NCBI RefSeq assembly: GCF_029211185.1
Contig: NZ_JARGDO010000020.1
Location: forward strand, 1 to 64,000
DNA from: Tessaracoccus caeni
Lineage (GTDB): Bacteria; Actinomycetota; Actinomycetes; Propionibacteriales; Propionibacteriaceae
Direction of reading: 5' to 3'
DNA length: 64,000 nt
Under the pieces are notes generated by a model. It worked only from the letters and a program-made list of their open reading frames with translations. It ran no database searches and was not told the origin of the DNA. Shown here in pieces: positions 18,133-27,423 of this stretch (its first letter is position 1; each line of letters begins with the position of its first letter). The translations under genes were made by a program, and so were the position numbers.

Positions 18133-19434
18133 ATGAATACTCGAGCCAAGTCCTGGTTCATGGCGCTGCCGGTCGGCGCGCTGCTGCTCACCGGATGCGT
18201 GGAGAACGCTCCGGCCCCCTCCACGCCGTCCAGCAGTGGTACCGCCTCCCAGGCCGCTCCGGCCACCTCGGCCGCGCTCACCGTGTCCTCCACTGCCGAT
18301 GGGTGCGCCGTCTCGGCCGCCGAGGCCGTCAGCGGACCGGTGACCTTCTCCATCACCAACGAGGGAGACAAGACCACCGAGTTCTATCTGCTGGGCTCCG
18401 ACGGCCTGCGCATCGTCGCTGAGAAGGAGAACATCGCTCCCGGCGCCAGCGCCGACCTCAGCGTGACGCTGCAGCCCGGCTCCTACTTCACCGCCTGCAA
18501 GCCCGGCATGCGCGGCGCCAACGTCGGCGAGACGGCGTTCACCGTCACCGGCGAGCCCGTCGAGCTGTCCGGCGAGGATCAGGAGCTCTTCGACAAGGTG
18601 GTGACCGACTACATCAGCTTCGTGAAGAACGAGGTGGCCGAGCTGCAGCCCAAGGTCGACGAGCTGGTCGCCGCGTACCAGGCCGGCGACGACGCGAAGG
18701 CCAAGGAGCTGTTCGCGCCCGTCCGCGTGCACTACGAGCGCATCGAGCCCATCGCCGAGGCCCTTGGCGTGCTGGATCCGCGCATCGACTACCGCGAGAT
18801 CGACTACCTCGCCGAGGCCGATCTGTTGGCCGAGGACGACCCCACCTTCACCCAGTGGCTGGGCTTCCACCGCATCGAGAAGGATCTGTGGCCGCCGGCG
18901 GAGGGCGACGTCCAGCCCGACGGCTCGCCGGCCACCGAGGGCTGGGCCCCGTCGACGCCCGAGCAGCGCAAGGAGATCGGCGACCTGCTCGTCGCCGACA
19001 TTGCCGCGCTCTACGACGCGGTGCACGCCGAGGACTTCATCGCCACCAACGAGATCAGCATCGCCACCGTGTCCAACGGTGCCTCGGGCCTGCTCGAGGA
19101 GATCGCTGTCGGCAAGGTGACCGGTGAGGAGAACTGGTGGTCGCACTACGACCTCTACGACTTCCAGGCCAACCTGGAGGGCGCGCGGATCGCCTTCGAC
19201 CTGGTGGCCCCGATCGCGGAGCGCAAGGGCGAGGAGGGCGTCGCCCTGGTCGCCGAGATCAACGAGCAGTTCGACGCGCTGCAGGCAGAGCTCGACAAGT
19301 ATGGCAACCTTGACGAGGGCTTCGTGCTCTACGACACCGTCACCACCAAGCAGCAGCGCGACCTGACCGCCCGCATCGACGCCCTGCGCGAGCCGCTGTC
19401 CAAGCTGACCAGCTCGGTGCTCGGCATCGCCTGA
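18133..19434 (+). CDS. efeO: Iron uptake lipoprotein EfeO
   Basis: A 433-residue lipoprotein: signal peptide with lipobox LLTGC (Cys22), a Ser/Ala/Thr linker, a cupredoxin-like domain (about 45-140) and a C-terminal M75 peptidase-type domain (about 150-430). The M75 domain carries the HxxE metal motif in GFHRIEKDLW. EfeO is thought to bind and deliver ferrous or ferric iron to EfeU outside the membrane. Start ATG with AAGGAAAAC upstream, 41 bases after efeU; efeB follows after 23 bases. Confidence 0.95.
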   Translation: MNTRAKSWFMALPVGALLLTGCVENAPAPSTPSSSGTASQAAPATSAALTVSSTADGCAVSAAEAVSGPVTFSITNEGDKTTEFYLLGSDGLRIVAEKENIAPGASADLSVTLQPGSYFTACKPGMRGANVGETAFTVTGEPVELSGEDQELFDKVVTDYISFVKNEVAELQPKVDELVAAYQAGDDAKAKELFAPVRVHYERIEPIAEALGVLDPRIDYREIDYLAEADLLAEDDPTFTQWLGFHRIEKDLWPPAEGDVQPDGSPATEGWAPSTPEQRKEIGDLLVADIAALYDAVHAEDFIATNEISIATVSNGASGLLEEIAVGKVTGEENWWSHYDLYDFQANLEGARIAFDLVAPIAERKGEEGVALVAEINEQFDALQAELDKYGNLDEGFVLYDTVTTKQQRDLTARIDALREPLSKLTSSVLGIA

Positions 19435-19457
19435 CCCGACCATCCAAGGAAACAACA

Positions 19458-20738
19458 ATGGCTGAGGTATCTGGTCTCTCTCGTCGCGGCTTGTTCGCAT
19501 GGACGGGAGGGGCCGGTGCCGTCGGCCTGGCCGCCGGTGCAGGGGTGGGCTTCTTCGGGGGCTCCGCCCTGTCCGGCGGTGGAAACCCGCTCGAGGATCT
19601 CGAGTACCCGTTTCATGGGGAGCGGCAGGGCGGCATCGTCACGCCGGCCCAGGACCAGATGCACTTCGCCGCCTTCGACGTCATGGACGGCGAGTCCCGC
19701 GAGGATCTGATCGAGCTGCTGACGGACTGGACCTACGCGGCCAGTCGGCTCGTGATGGGCCTCGAGGTGACGGCCAGCGGAGCCTTCGACGGCGACCCGC
19801 TGGCACCACCCGGCGACACCGGCGAGGCCGCCGACCACGGTCCGGCCGGGCTCACCATCACCTTCGGCTTCGGTCGCAGCCTCTTCCTCACCGACGAGGG
19901 AGCCGATCGCTTCGGCCTCGCCGGCCAGCTGCCTGAGGAGTTCGAGCCGCTGCCGAAGATGGTCAACGACTTCATCGAACCGCGGATCTCCGGCGGCGAC
20001 CTCTGCGTGCAGGCCTGCGCCAACGACCCGCAGGTGGCGGTGCACGCCATCCGGAACCTCACCCGCCTCGCGTTCGGGCGCGCCCGCCTGCGCTGGTCGC
20101 AGCTGGGCTTCGGACGCACGTCGTCCACCTCCACCGAGCAGCAGACGCCCCGCAACCTGTTCGGCCAGAAGGACGGCACCAACAATCTGAAGGCTGAGGA
20201 GCCCGACAAGCTGGACGAGCACGTCTGGATCGACTCCGGCCGCGCCTGGAGCCACGGCGGCAGCTATCTGGTGGCGCGCAAGATCGCCATGACCATCGAG
20301 GTATGGGACGGCGTCCGCCTCGAGGAGCAAGACCGGGTGCTCGGCCGCGCCAAGGGCACGGGAGCCCCGCTGTCCGGCGGCGACGAGTTCACCGCGCTCG
20401 ACTTCGCCGCCACCGGGGACGACGGCAAGCCGCTCATCGACGAGCGCTCGCACGTCGCGCGGACCCACCCCGACAACAACGACGGCATCCACATGCTTCG
20501 TCGTGGCTATAACTACGTCGACGGCAACGACCAGACCGGACGTCTGGCGGCAGGTCTGTTCTTCATCGCCTATCTGAAGTCACCCGGCCGCTTCGCTCAG
20601 GTGCACAAGAACATGGCGCGCGACGACATGTTCATCGAATACCTGAAGACGCAATCCTCTTCGGTGTTCCTGGTGCCGCCCGGCATCGCCGAGGGCGGCT
20701 ACGTCGGTCAGGCCCTCTTCGAGTCCGAGGCCCCGTAG
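19458..20738 (+). CDS. efeB: Dye-decolourising-type heme peroxidase EfeB
   Basis: A 426-residue Dyp peroxidase with a twin-arginine signal (SRRGLF at residues 8-13, hydrophobic stretch to about 40), so it is exported folded with its heme. The Dyp motif GxxDG is present as GQKDGTNN, and the C-terminal RRGYNYVDG segment is family-typical. In EfeUOB it oxidises ferrous iron or extracts iron from heme at the outer face of the membrane. Third gene of the operon, with SD CAAGGAAAC. No clear terminator follows. Confidence 0.95.
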   Translation: MAEVSGLSRRGLFAWTGGAGAVGLAAGAGVGFFGGSALSGGGNPLEDLEYPFHGERQGGIVTPAQDQMHFAAFDVMDGESREDLIELLTDWTYAASRLVMGLEVTASGAFDGDPLAPPGDTGEAADHGPAGLTITFGFGRSLFLTDEGADRFGLAGQLPEEFEPLPKMVNDFIEPRISGGDLCVQACANDPQVAVHAIRNLTRLAFGRARLRWSQLGFGRTSSTSTEQQTPRNLFGQKDGTNNLKAEEPDKLDEHVWIDSGRAWSHGGSYLVARKIAMTIEVWDGVRLEEQDRVLGRAKGTGAPLSGGDEFTALDFAATGDDGKPLIDERSHVARTHPDNNDGIHMLRRGYNYVDGNDQTGRLAAGLFFIAYLKSPGRFAQVHKNMARDDMFIEYLKTQSSSVFLVPPGIAEGGYVGQALFESEAP

Positions 20739-20754
20739 CGCCACCCCGGCAGGC

Positions 20755-20830
20755 TACGCTGTGGTCGGCGGGCGGAGCGTCCGCATGGTGGGCCGAGCAC
20801 CGTTGCTCGGCTTGAGCTAGGGAGTTGCTC
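20755..20830 (+). promoter_or_regulatory. Conserved leader 1 of the duplicated surface-protein genes
   Basis: TACGCT (20755-20760) is a likely -10 box. The 76 bases from it to the ATG match the leader of the next paralogue (23322-23397) with only six substitutions and no gap. The leader contains a small hairpin at 20772-20784 (GCGGA/TCCGC) and a second at 20793-20810 (CCGAGCA, four-base loop, TGCTCGG), then an AGGGAG ribosome-binding site. Confidence 0.7.
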
Positions 20831-23290
20831 ATGGGCGCAGACCGGCAAGAGGATCGCCAGGTGCATCCGTCGAGGTTCATTCGACGCGCGTGGCGTCGCG
20901 TTGCGGCGGTGGTGCTCGCTGCTGGAGTGGCGCTAGGAGGTGCTGTGGCTCAGACTGCGACGGCGGACCCGAAAGCGATCGTCGAAATAGGCCTGCCTGT
21001 TGGCCCTGTCGACGGCACCTCTTGGCTCGTCGGATCGACTGGACTGGCCGTGGAGACGAGCGATGACAAGTGGTTCGCTGCGGAGGACGGCTCCTCGTGG
21101 CATGAGGTCGAATTTCCCGGTAGCCGCAAGTATCTCGTTGAGGGTGCTGATGGCAAAGGCTATCTCGCGTACAACGGAGACGATGGTGAAAGGGGTTGGA
21201 TCTCCTTGGTGAAGGGGGCCAGGCAGCAGCGGGTGGTACGTCCTGATACGGAGTCAGAGCCGGTCTTCCAAGCCTCGGGCTACGCCTATGTGTTGCGCAG
21301 CTCTACTGACGACGTGTATTTCCAGCCCTTCGCTGGGGATCCGATCCTGCTCTACGCCCCGGTGGGAAACGAACGTGTCGATGATCTGAGCCATGTCGAT
21401 AGTTGCAAGATCTCGTGGACGCTTAGGGAGCAGATTCCGAGAGAGGAGGCGGGTGCGTCCGGCACGGAGCGTTTCAAGACTCACATCTACGACACCTGCG
21501 CGATGAAGTCCGTCTTCGCCGCAGACGAGGAACTCGATGTCGTCTCTGTCTTCGACGGGGATGTCGCCTACAGGCGTCATGATGATGACGACACGGATGC
21601 CGTGTGCCTCCGTCGGCCGGGTGGTGGTGAGGACGACTGCCTCTGGCTGAGCGAGGACGATTGGGGATTGCTCGCCGGGCCCGGGTTGCTCCTGTGGAAG
21701 GACTACGTCGGCGGAATCGACAATTGGGAGTACAGGAGCTTCGCCAACGGGAGAGAATGGGAAATCACAGGCGAGTGCCGTGTATCGGAGAACGTGAGAA
21801 TCGTCTGCACAGATGACTCGGGAGTGATCTACCGCGTCAGCCTGAGCGGGAAGAAGACCAAGATCGGCATGATGCCTGTGGCGCCGTTGCCGAGCGTCCC
21901 GACCATCTCGGGTGGAGACCTCATTCTGACCACCACGGCCGACATCGCGTCTTACCGAATCTCGGCTGACGGCAAGAGTCTCGGGAAACCGAGGCCCTTG
22001 TGGATACCAGGGCGAGTGACCGCTGTGCTGGGCTCTGGAAGCAGACTGCTTGCGAACACCACGCTCGTGGATGGTGAGAAGGTCGTGACGCACGACCTCT
22101 TCGGGTGGTACGACAGAGCGCTGGCGCTCTCAGGTCCCTACTACGCACTGGAGACTGAACGCGGCGACCGTCTCGTGAAGCACATGGATGGGAGGGAAAT
22201 GCTCAGGACGTCAGATCGGATCGGTGGTCTATTCGGGTCACGCGTCCTGACCAGTACCTGGGAGACGGTCAAGGTTGTTGATCTCGAGAGTGGCAAGACG
22301 ATTGCCACCCGGGCTCTGGATGCGTTTGTGCTGGGAATGTGGGGAGATGTCGCCTACTTCATGGACTACGCGAACGCAGGTGGGACGAAGCACACGCTCT
22401 ATGCGTGGAACTACGTGACGGGCACGTTGACGACGAAGCACTTTACGGGCCTCTCCGACGAAGGGCAGGTCACCGACGGGGTGGTGCTGTCGGGGGATCG
22501 GCTGATCAATCCCAAAGACTGGACCTCGCGTTGGGTCGGTTCTGTCGCGCCGGCGGACCGGGCCTCGAGCTGGATCGATTCTGTCGCGTCGGTGGAGAAC
22601 AACAGGCTCGCCTACACGCCTTACGACAAGCGATCTGTCGTTCGGGTGGAGACGCTTGAGTTCGGTGGGAAGTCGGCTCCTCGAATGTTGGGCGTGCTGG
22701 CGAAGACGTCGCTGAAGCTGGGGGAGAAGTGGAAGGCCGATATCGACTTCACGAAGCCGCTGGTGAAGGGCACCTTGGAGATCCGCGACGCGAAGAAGCG
22801 GCTCGTGCGGTCGATCACGCTTCCGGCGACGGCTGACGGGTCGTATCGCGGTATCACGTGGGACGGCAAGGACAAGAAGGGCAGGCGGGTTGCGGCTGGC
22901 ACCTACACCTGGACGGTGAACGCGAAGGATGACCCGAAGCGGACCGGGCTGAAGAAGGGCCAGACAGCGAAGGCTCTGGACGGCAAGTCGGCGGCGTCCG
23001 GCAAGATCAAGATTCTCAAGAAGCTCACCTCGACGCCGACGCCGAAGATCTCGGGAACGACCAAGGTGGGCAAGAAGCTGACGGTCAAGCCAGGGTCGTG
23101 GAAGCCAGCGAAGGTAACGCTGAGCTACCAATGGCTGCGCGACGGTTCGAAGATCAAGGGGGCGACGAAGTCGACCTACAAGCTGGTCAAGGCCGACAAG
23201 GGCAAGAAGATCACCGTGAAGGTGAAGGGATCTAAGTCTGGCTACACCTCAGTGACGAAGACCTCGAAGTCCACCTCCAAGGTCAAGTGA
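20831..23290 (+). CDS. Secreted repeat protein with FlgD-like Ig domain (paralogue 1)
   Basis: An 819-residue exported protein of unknown function. A long basic n-region is followed by a signal helix (VAAVVLAAGVALGGAV) with likely cleavage near AQTATA. A large central region (about 50-600) of recurring beta-rich, WD/YVTN-like segments may form a propeller. Then comes a FlgD-type Ig-like domain (LEIRDAKKRLVRSITLPA, SYRGITWDGKDKKG, AGTYTWTVNA). The C-terminal Lys-rich Ig-like module (ISGTTKVGKKL, YQWLRDGSKIKGATKSTYKL) is typical of actinobacterial surface proteins. ATG 20831 is chosen because AGGGAG lies six bases upstream; TTG 20825 overlaps that region. It has a tandem paralogue downstream. 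A cell-surface or adhesion role is only an inference. Confidence 0.8.
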   Translation: MGADRQEDRQVHPSRFIRRAWRRVAAVVLAAGVALGGAVAQTATADPKAIVEIGLPVGPVDGTSWLVGSTGLAVETSDDKWFAAEDGSSWHEVEFPGSRKYLVEGADGKGYLAYNGDDGERGWISLVKGARQQRVVRPDTESEPVFQASGYAYVLRSSTDDVYFQPFAGDPILLYAPVGNERVDDLSHVDSCKISWTLREQIPREEAGASGTERFKTHIYDTCAMKSVFAADEELDVVSVFDGDVAYRRHDDDDTDAVCLRRPGGGEDDCLWLSEDDWGLLAGPGLLLWKDYVGGIDNWEYRSFANGREWEITGECRVSENVRIVCTDDSGVIYRVSLSGKKTKIGMMPVAPLPSVPTISGGDLILTTTADIASYRISADGKSLGKPRPLWIPGRVTAVLGSGSRLLANTTLVDGEKVVTHDLFGWYDRALALSGPYYALETERGDRLVKHMDGREMLRTSDRIGGLFGSRVLTSTWETVKVVDLESGKTIATRALDAFVLGMWGDVAYFMDYANAGGTKHTLYAWNYVTGTLTTKHFTGLSDEGQVTDGVVLSGDRLINPKDWTSRWVGSVAPADRASSWIDSVASVENNRLAYTPYDKRSVVRVETLEFGGKSAPRMLGVLAKTSLKLGEKWKADIDFTKPLVKGTLEIRDAKKRLVRSITLPATADGSYRGITWDGKDKKGRRVAAGTYTWTVNAKDDPKRTGLKKGQTAKALDGKSAASGKIKILKKLTSTPTPKISGTTKVGKKLTVKPGSWKPAKVTLSYQWLRDGSKIKGATKSTYKLVKADKGKKITVKVKGSKSGYTSVTKTSKSTSKVK

Positions 23291-23321
23291 CCCCGACGAC
23301 GGCGGCGGGGATCACCACCAG

Positions 23322-23397
23322 TACGCTGTGCTCGGCGGGCGGAGCGCCCGCATGATGGGCCGAGCGCTGGTGCTCGGCTTGAGCTAGGGAGTTGCTC
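23322..23397 (+). promoter_or_regulatory. Conserved leader 2 of the duplicated surface-protein genes
   Basis: This is a gap-free copy of the leader at 20755-20830: -10 TACGCT (23322-23327), 76 bases to the ATG, the same AGGGAG site, and the second hairpin kept (CCGAGC 23360-23365 with GCTCGG 23372-23377). The six differences are concentrated in and around the hairpins. Confidence 0.7.
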
Positions 23398-25137
23398 ATG
23401 GGGGCAGACAGACAAGAGAGCGGCCAGGTGCGGCCGCTGAGACTCGATCGAGGCATGTGGCGGCGCTGTGCGGCCATGATCCTTGCCGGTGGCGTCGCGC
23501 TGGGAGGTGTCCTTACGCAACCCGCGACCGCAGCACCGAAGGCCAAGGTTGACATCCCCGTCGCCCCAGTGCCAGGTCAGGGGATGCCAATCCCGATCAG
23601 CGATAAGGCATTCGTGGTCCGGCTTTACGGCGGTAGCTGGATGAGGACAGACGACGGTACCTCCTGGGATAGCGTCCAAGGAAATGGCCGTCTCGTTGAA
23701 GGCGCAGATGGCGATGGCTATCTGCTGCGCGAGAACGATCACGGCTGGGAGCGGGTCGCTTTGACTAAAGGCGCAAAGCCGCAGACCTTTACGCTGCCGT
23801 ACGAGGGCATGTATCCCAGCTTTCAAGCCGACGGCTACGTGTACAGGTCGCAGGAAGCGGATTCAGGTCTGTACTTCCAACCGTTCTCAGGGGCGAAGCA
23901 GCTGTTGTATGCGCCGAGTGATACTGAGCGTGTAAACGACCTGACAGACCTAGACAGCTGTCGGGTCTCGTGGACCGTTCGCAAGCGAGAGCCTGTCGAG
24001 GAGAACGAAGAAGAGCCCGAGGAGTGGAGCGAAGAGGACGTTGACGAGTGGAGCGAAGAGGATCGCGAGACCTACGAGACTCGGGTCTACGACACCTGTG
24101 CAAAGAAACTGCTCATCGCGTTTGACGAGGCCGTTGATGTGCGCGCCGTCCGTGGTGGGGAGATCATATACGCGCGCTATGACGACACTAGCGATCACTC
24201 TCGCCCCTGCCGACGGCCCCTTAACGGAGGTCAGGAGACGTGCATTCAAGGCGACTGGTACGCCAACTGGGTTGAGGAAAGCTGGTCCTGGAGCCCGCGC
24301 TTCGCTGGATCAGGGCTGCTTCTACAGACAAAGCAGGAGGTCTGGGAGTATCGGGATTTCGAAGGAACCTTGAAATGGGCTGTCGAAGGGCAGTGTGAGG
24401 TCTCAGAGGCTGGCAAACTCACGTGTACCGACGACGCGGGCATCATCTATCGGGTGAGTGAAGACGGCAAGAAGAGCAAGGCGGGAATCATGCCGATGCT
24501 CGTTCCTTACGCTCGGATCGCATTGGCAGGTGGCAGCGTCTTCGTCGCCTCCGAATCGGGGGCGACGCTCTCGCAGTTGCGGCTGGACGGCAAGAAGGTC
24601 GAGAAGACGATGGCCCTTCCCCTGCGCGCCACGTCGGTGAACGCGTCCGCTGGGCGAGCGGTCGTAGACCGGGCACTGCTGGATCGGGGCACGATTGCGG
24701 ACAAGGGATTTCTCCCGAAGCGGGCCACAGCCGGACGGATGTCAGGACCCTATCTGTCGTTCCGGGCTCCCGAGAGCGATGAGCACTACGTGAAGCGGGC
24801 TGACAACAAGATCGTGTTCGAGACCAAGGATGACATCGCTGCGCAGTTCGGCCCGCTGAGTCTGTTGGTGAAGCAGCCTACTTCCAAGGGTAAGAAGCTG
24901 GAAGTGGTCGACGTGGAAACGGGCAAGACCGTTGCTTCCCGCACGATAGCCAAGAAATACTCCTACACCCAGGGCATGTGGGGTGACTTCGTGTACTTCG
25001 CCGAGTACAACAAGAAGGATGTCCTGGAGCTCTTCGAGTGGAACTACGTCAAGGATCCGAAGGGCAGCAAGAAGGCCAGGAAGATCGGCGCGAGCAATGA
25101 TCAGAACCTGTGGATGGCGCTCGGCGGGGTGACGTGA
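23398..25137 (+). pseudogene. 5' part of secreted repeat protein paralogue 2, split by IS256 element
   Basis: The frame encodes a signal peptide (AAMILAGGVALGGVLTQPATAA) and a central region homologous to paralogue 1 (shared segments such as YFQPFSG, LLYAPS, DLDSCRVSWT and GIIYRVS). Homology ends at base 25091. The last 15 residues (to 25137) are encoded by the insertion element. An acidic stretch rich in EE and EEWSEED (about residues 200-220) is absent from paralogue 1. Removing 25092-26533 and one copy of the 9-bp duplication restores an uninterrupted 836-residue protein. As it stands the product would lack the FlgD-like and C-terminal modules. Confidence 0.85.
25092..25117 (+). repeat. 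Left terminal inverted repeat of the IS256 element
   Basis: Begins GAGCAATGATCAG and contains ACCTGTGGATGG. It matches the reverse complement of 26508-26533 at 20 of 26 bases. Confidence 0.85.
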
Positions 25138-25224
25138 AGTGGACGTACCTCCCGAGCAAGGATCGAAGTCCATGCAGTTCTGATCAGGGTCGGCGTTGGC
25201 GCGCCGGCTCGGGAAGGTACGTCC

Positions 25225-26502
25225 ATGCTCAAGGTAGTTCACGACGCTTCGGCGTCCAACGAGGCGGCCGGTGGGTCGCTTCTTGATGAGATCGTGCGCG
25301 ATGGTGCACGCAAGATGCTGGCTGCGGCGTTGGAAGCTGAGGTCGCCGCCTATATTGAGGCGTTCACCGACGAGCTCGACGAGGCGGGTCGGCGGTTGGT
25401 GGTCCGTAACGGTCACCACCAGCCGCGGGAGGTCGTCACGGCGGCGGGCATGATCGGGGTGCGGGCGCCGCGGGTCAATGACAAGCGCATTGACGAGACC
25501 ACCGGGCAGCGGAAGCGGTTCGCGTCGGCGATCCTGCCGGCCTGGGCGAGGAAGTCACCGAAGGTGGCCGAGGTGTTGCCCCTGCTGTATCTGCACGGCC
25601 TGTCCAGCGGCGACTTCGGTCCGGCGTTGGAGCAGTTCCTCGGCACCGGAGCGGGTCTGTCGGCGGCCACGATCACCAGGTTGACCAAGGACTGGCAAGA
25701 CGAGGCGGCCGCGTTCAACCAGCGGTCCCTGGCCGGCACCGACTACGTGTATGTGTGGGTCGATGGCATCCATCTCAAGGTCCGCCTGGAGCAGGACAAG
25801 GTGTGCCTGCTGGTGATGATCGGGGTGCGTGCTGACGGCACCAAAGAACTGATCGCGCTCGATGACGGGTTCCGCGAATCGAGCGAGTCCTGGGCTGACC
25901 TGCTCCGCTCGTGCAAGCGTCGCGGCATGCAGGCCCCGGTGCTGGCCGTGGGCGATGGTGCGCTCGGGTTCTGGAAGGCGATCCGGGAGGTGTTTCCCGA
26001 CACCAAAGAGCAGCGCTGCTGGTTCCATGCCGGCGGTAACGTCCTCGCCGCGCTGCCCAAGTCGGCACACCCCGGCGCGAAGGCCGCTCTGGCCGAGATC
26101 TGGAATGCCGAAGACAAAGACCACGCCCTCACCGCAGCGAAGGCGTTCGCCGACCTCTACGGCGCCAAATGGCCCAAAGCGGTCGCGAAGATTACCGACC
26201 ACCTCGACGTGCTGCTGGCGTTCTACGACTTCCCCGCCGAACACTGGATCCACCTGCGCACCACCAACCCGATCGAGTCGACCTTCGCCACCGTCCGGCT
26301 CCGCCAACGGGTCACCAAGGGACCCGGGTCGAGAGCTGCCGGGGTCGCGATGGCGTTCAAACTCATCGAGTCCGCCCAAGCCAGGTGGCGGGCCGTGAAC
26401 GCACCCCACCTCGTCGCCCTCGTCCGGGCCGGCGCCAAGTTTGAAAAGGGCAAACTCATCGAACGACCCAACGACTCAGGAGGTGATCAACAAGCCGCGT
26501 GA
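25225..26502 (+). CDS. IS256-family (Mutator-type) transposase
   Basis: A 425-residue DDE transposase. The catalytic triad is visible as D180 in YVWVDGIH, D244 in VGDGALGFW and E351 in TTNPIESTF; the CWFHAGGNVL segment after the second Asp is also family-typical. The N-terminal third (residues 1-100) is the DNA-binding part and includes GHHQPREVVTAAG. It catalyses cut- or copy-out transposition with 8-9 bp duplications. Start ATG 25225 (LKVVHDAS). The stop at 26500-26502 overlaps a GTG in the host 3' fragment by chance. Intact and apparently functional. Confidence 0.95.
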   Translation: MLKVVHDASASNEAAGGSLLDEIVRDGARKMLAAALEAEVAAYIEAFTDELDEAGRRLVVRNGHHQPREVVTAAGMIGVRAPRVNDKRIDETTGQRKRFASAILPAWARKSPKVAEVLPLLYLHGLSSGDFGPALEQFLGTGAGLSAATITRLTKDWQDEAAAFNQRSLAGTDYVYVWVDGIHLKVRLEQDKVCLLVMIGVRADGTKELIALDDGFRESSESWADLLRSCKRRGMQAPVLAVGDGALGFWKAIREVFPDTKEQRCWFHAGGNVLAALPKSAHPGAKAALAEIWNAEDKDHALTAAKAFADLYGAKWPKAVAKITDHLDVLLAFYDFPAEHWIHLRTTNPIESTFATVRLRQRVTKGPGSRAAGVAMAFKLIESAQARWRAVNAPHLVALVRAGAKFEKGKLIERPNDSGGDQQAA

Positions 26503-27359
26503 CACACCCATCCACAGGTCTTGACAATTCCTCGATCGGCGCCAATGGCTCTGACTACGGGGTTCTGGTGGGCGACGGCATCCTCGTCGTCGGTGACACC
26601 GTCATCGACACGGCGACCGGCAAGACAAGCAAGATCGATGGCTGGGGCAGCGCCCTCGACAACAATCGCGTGGCCTATCAGGTGGAGAAGAACGACCGGC
26701 CTGCCGACGTTCGGGTGGAGACGTTGGACTTCGGTGGGAAGTCGGCTCCTCGGATGTTGGGCGTGATCGCGAAGACGTCGCTGACATCGGGGGACAAGTG
26801 GAAGGCCGATATCGACTTCACGAAGCCGTTGCTGAAGGGCAAGCTGGAGATCCGGGACTCGAAGAAGAAGGTGATCCGTTCGATCACGCTTCCTGCTACC
26901 TCTGATGGTTCCTACCGTGATGTGACGTGGGATGGCAAGGACTCGAAGGGCAAGCTGGTTCCCGCCGGTAGCTATACCTGGACGGTGAACGCGCAGGATG
27001 ACCCGAAGCGGACTGGTTTGAAGAAGGGCCAGACGGCCAAGGCGCTGGATGGGAAGTCGGCGGCTTCGGGCAAGATCAAGGTCTCGACGAAGAAGCTGGC
27101 CAAGACCTCGACTCCGAAGATCTCGGGTTCGGCGAAGGTGGGCAAGAAGCTCACGGCGAAGCCGGGGTCGTGGTCGCCGAAGCCGACGTTCTCGTACCAG
27201 TGGTACCGGAATGGCTCGAAGATCAAGGGGGCGACGAAGTCGACCTACAAGCTGGCCAAGGCGGACAAAGGTAAAAAGATCACTGTGAAGGTGACCGGCA
27301 AGAAGTCGGGTTACACGTCAGTGACAAAGACCTCGAAGTCCACCTCCAAGGTGAAGTGA
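26499..27359 (+). pseudogene. 3' part of secreted repeat protein paralogue 2
   Basis: True host sequence resumes at base 26543, in frame with the 5' part once the IS is removed (I-G-A-N-G-S-D-Y-G across the joint). It encodes the end of the central region, the FlgD-like domain (LEIRDSKKKVIRSITLPA) and the C-terminal module (ISGSAKVGKKL, YQWYRNGSKIKGATKS), both very close to paralogue 1. The frame is open back to a GTG at 26499 that lies in the IS end and overlaps the transposase stop (GTGA). A 286-residue fragment might therefore be made by coupling, but it has no signal peptide. Confidence 0.85.
26508..26533 (-). repeat. Right terminal inverted repeat of the IS256 element
   Basis: Contains CCATCCACAGGT and ends AATTCCTC immediately before the second copy of the target duplication. 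Partner of 25092-25117. Confidence 0.85.
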
Positions 27360-27423
27360 GGTCGCGATAGCGACGAATGAGGCAGCCGATCCCCGTCCCA
27401 CCCGGCCTATTGCGGCAGGCATC

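Larger units (their letters stand above)
25092..26533 (+). mobile_element. IS256-family insertion sequence, 1442 bp
   Basis: The ends are defined by a 9-bp direct repeat of the host gene, GATCGGCGC, at 25083-25091 and 26534-26542, and by imperfect terminal inverted repeats 25092-25117 and 26508-26533 (20 of 26 positions match, sharing ACCTGTGGATGG). One transposase gene fills the interior. Length, duplication size and transposase all fit the IS256 family. The intact transposase frame and identical target repeats suggest a recent insertion. Confidence 0.92.
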
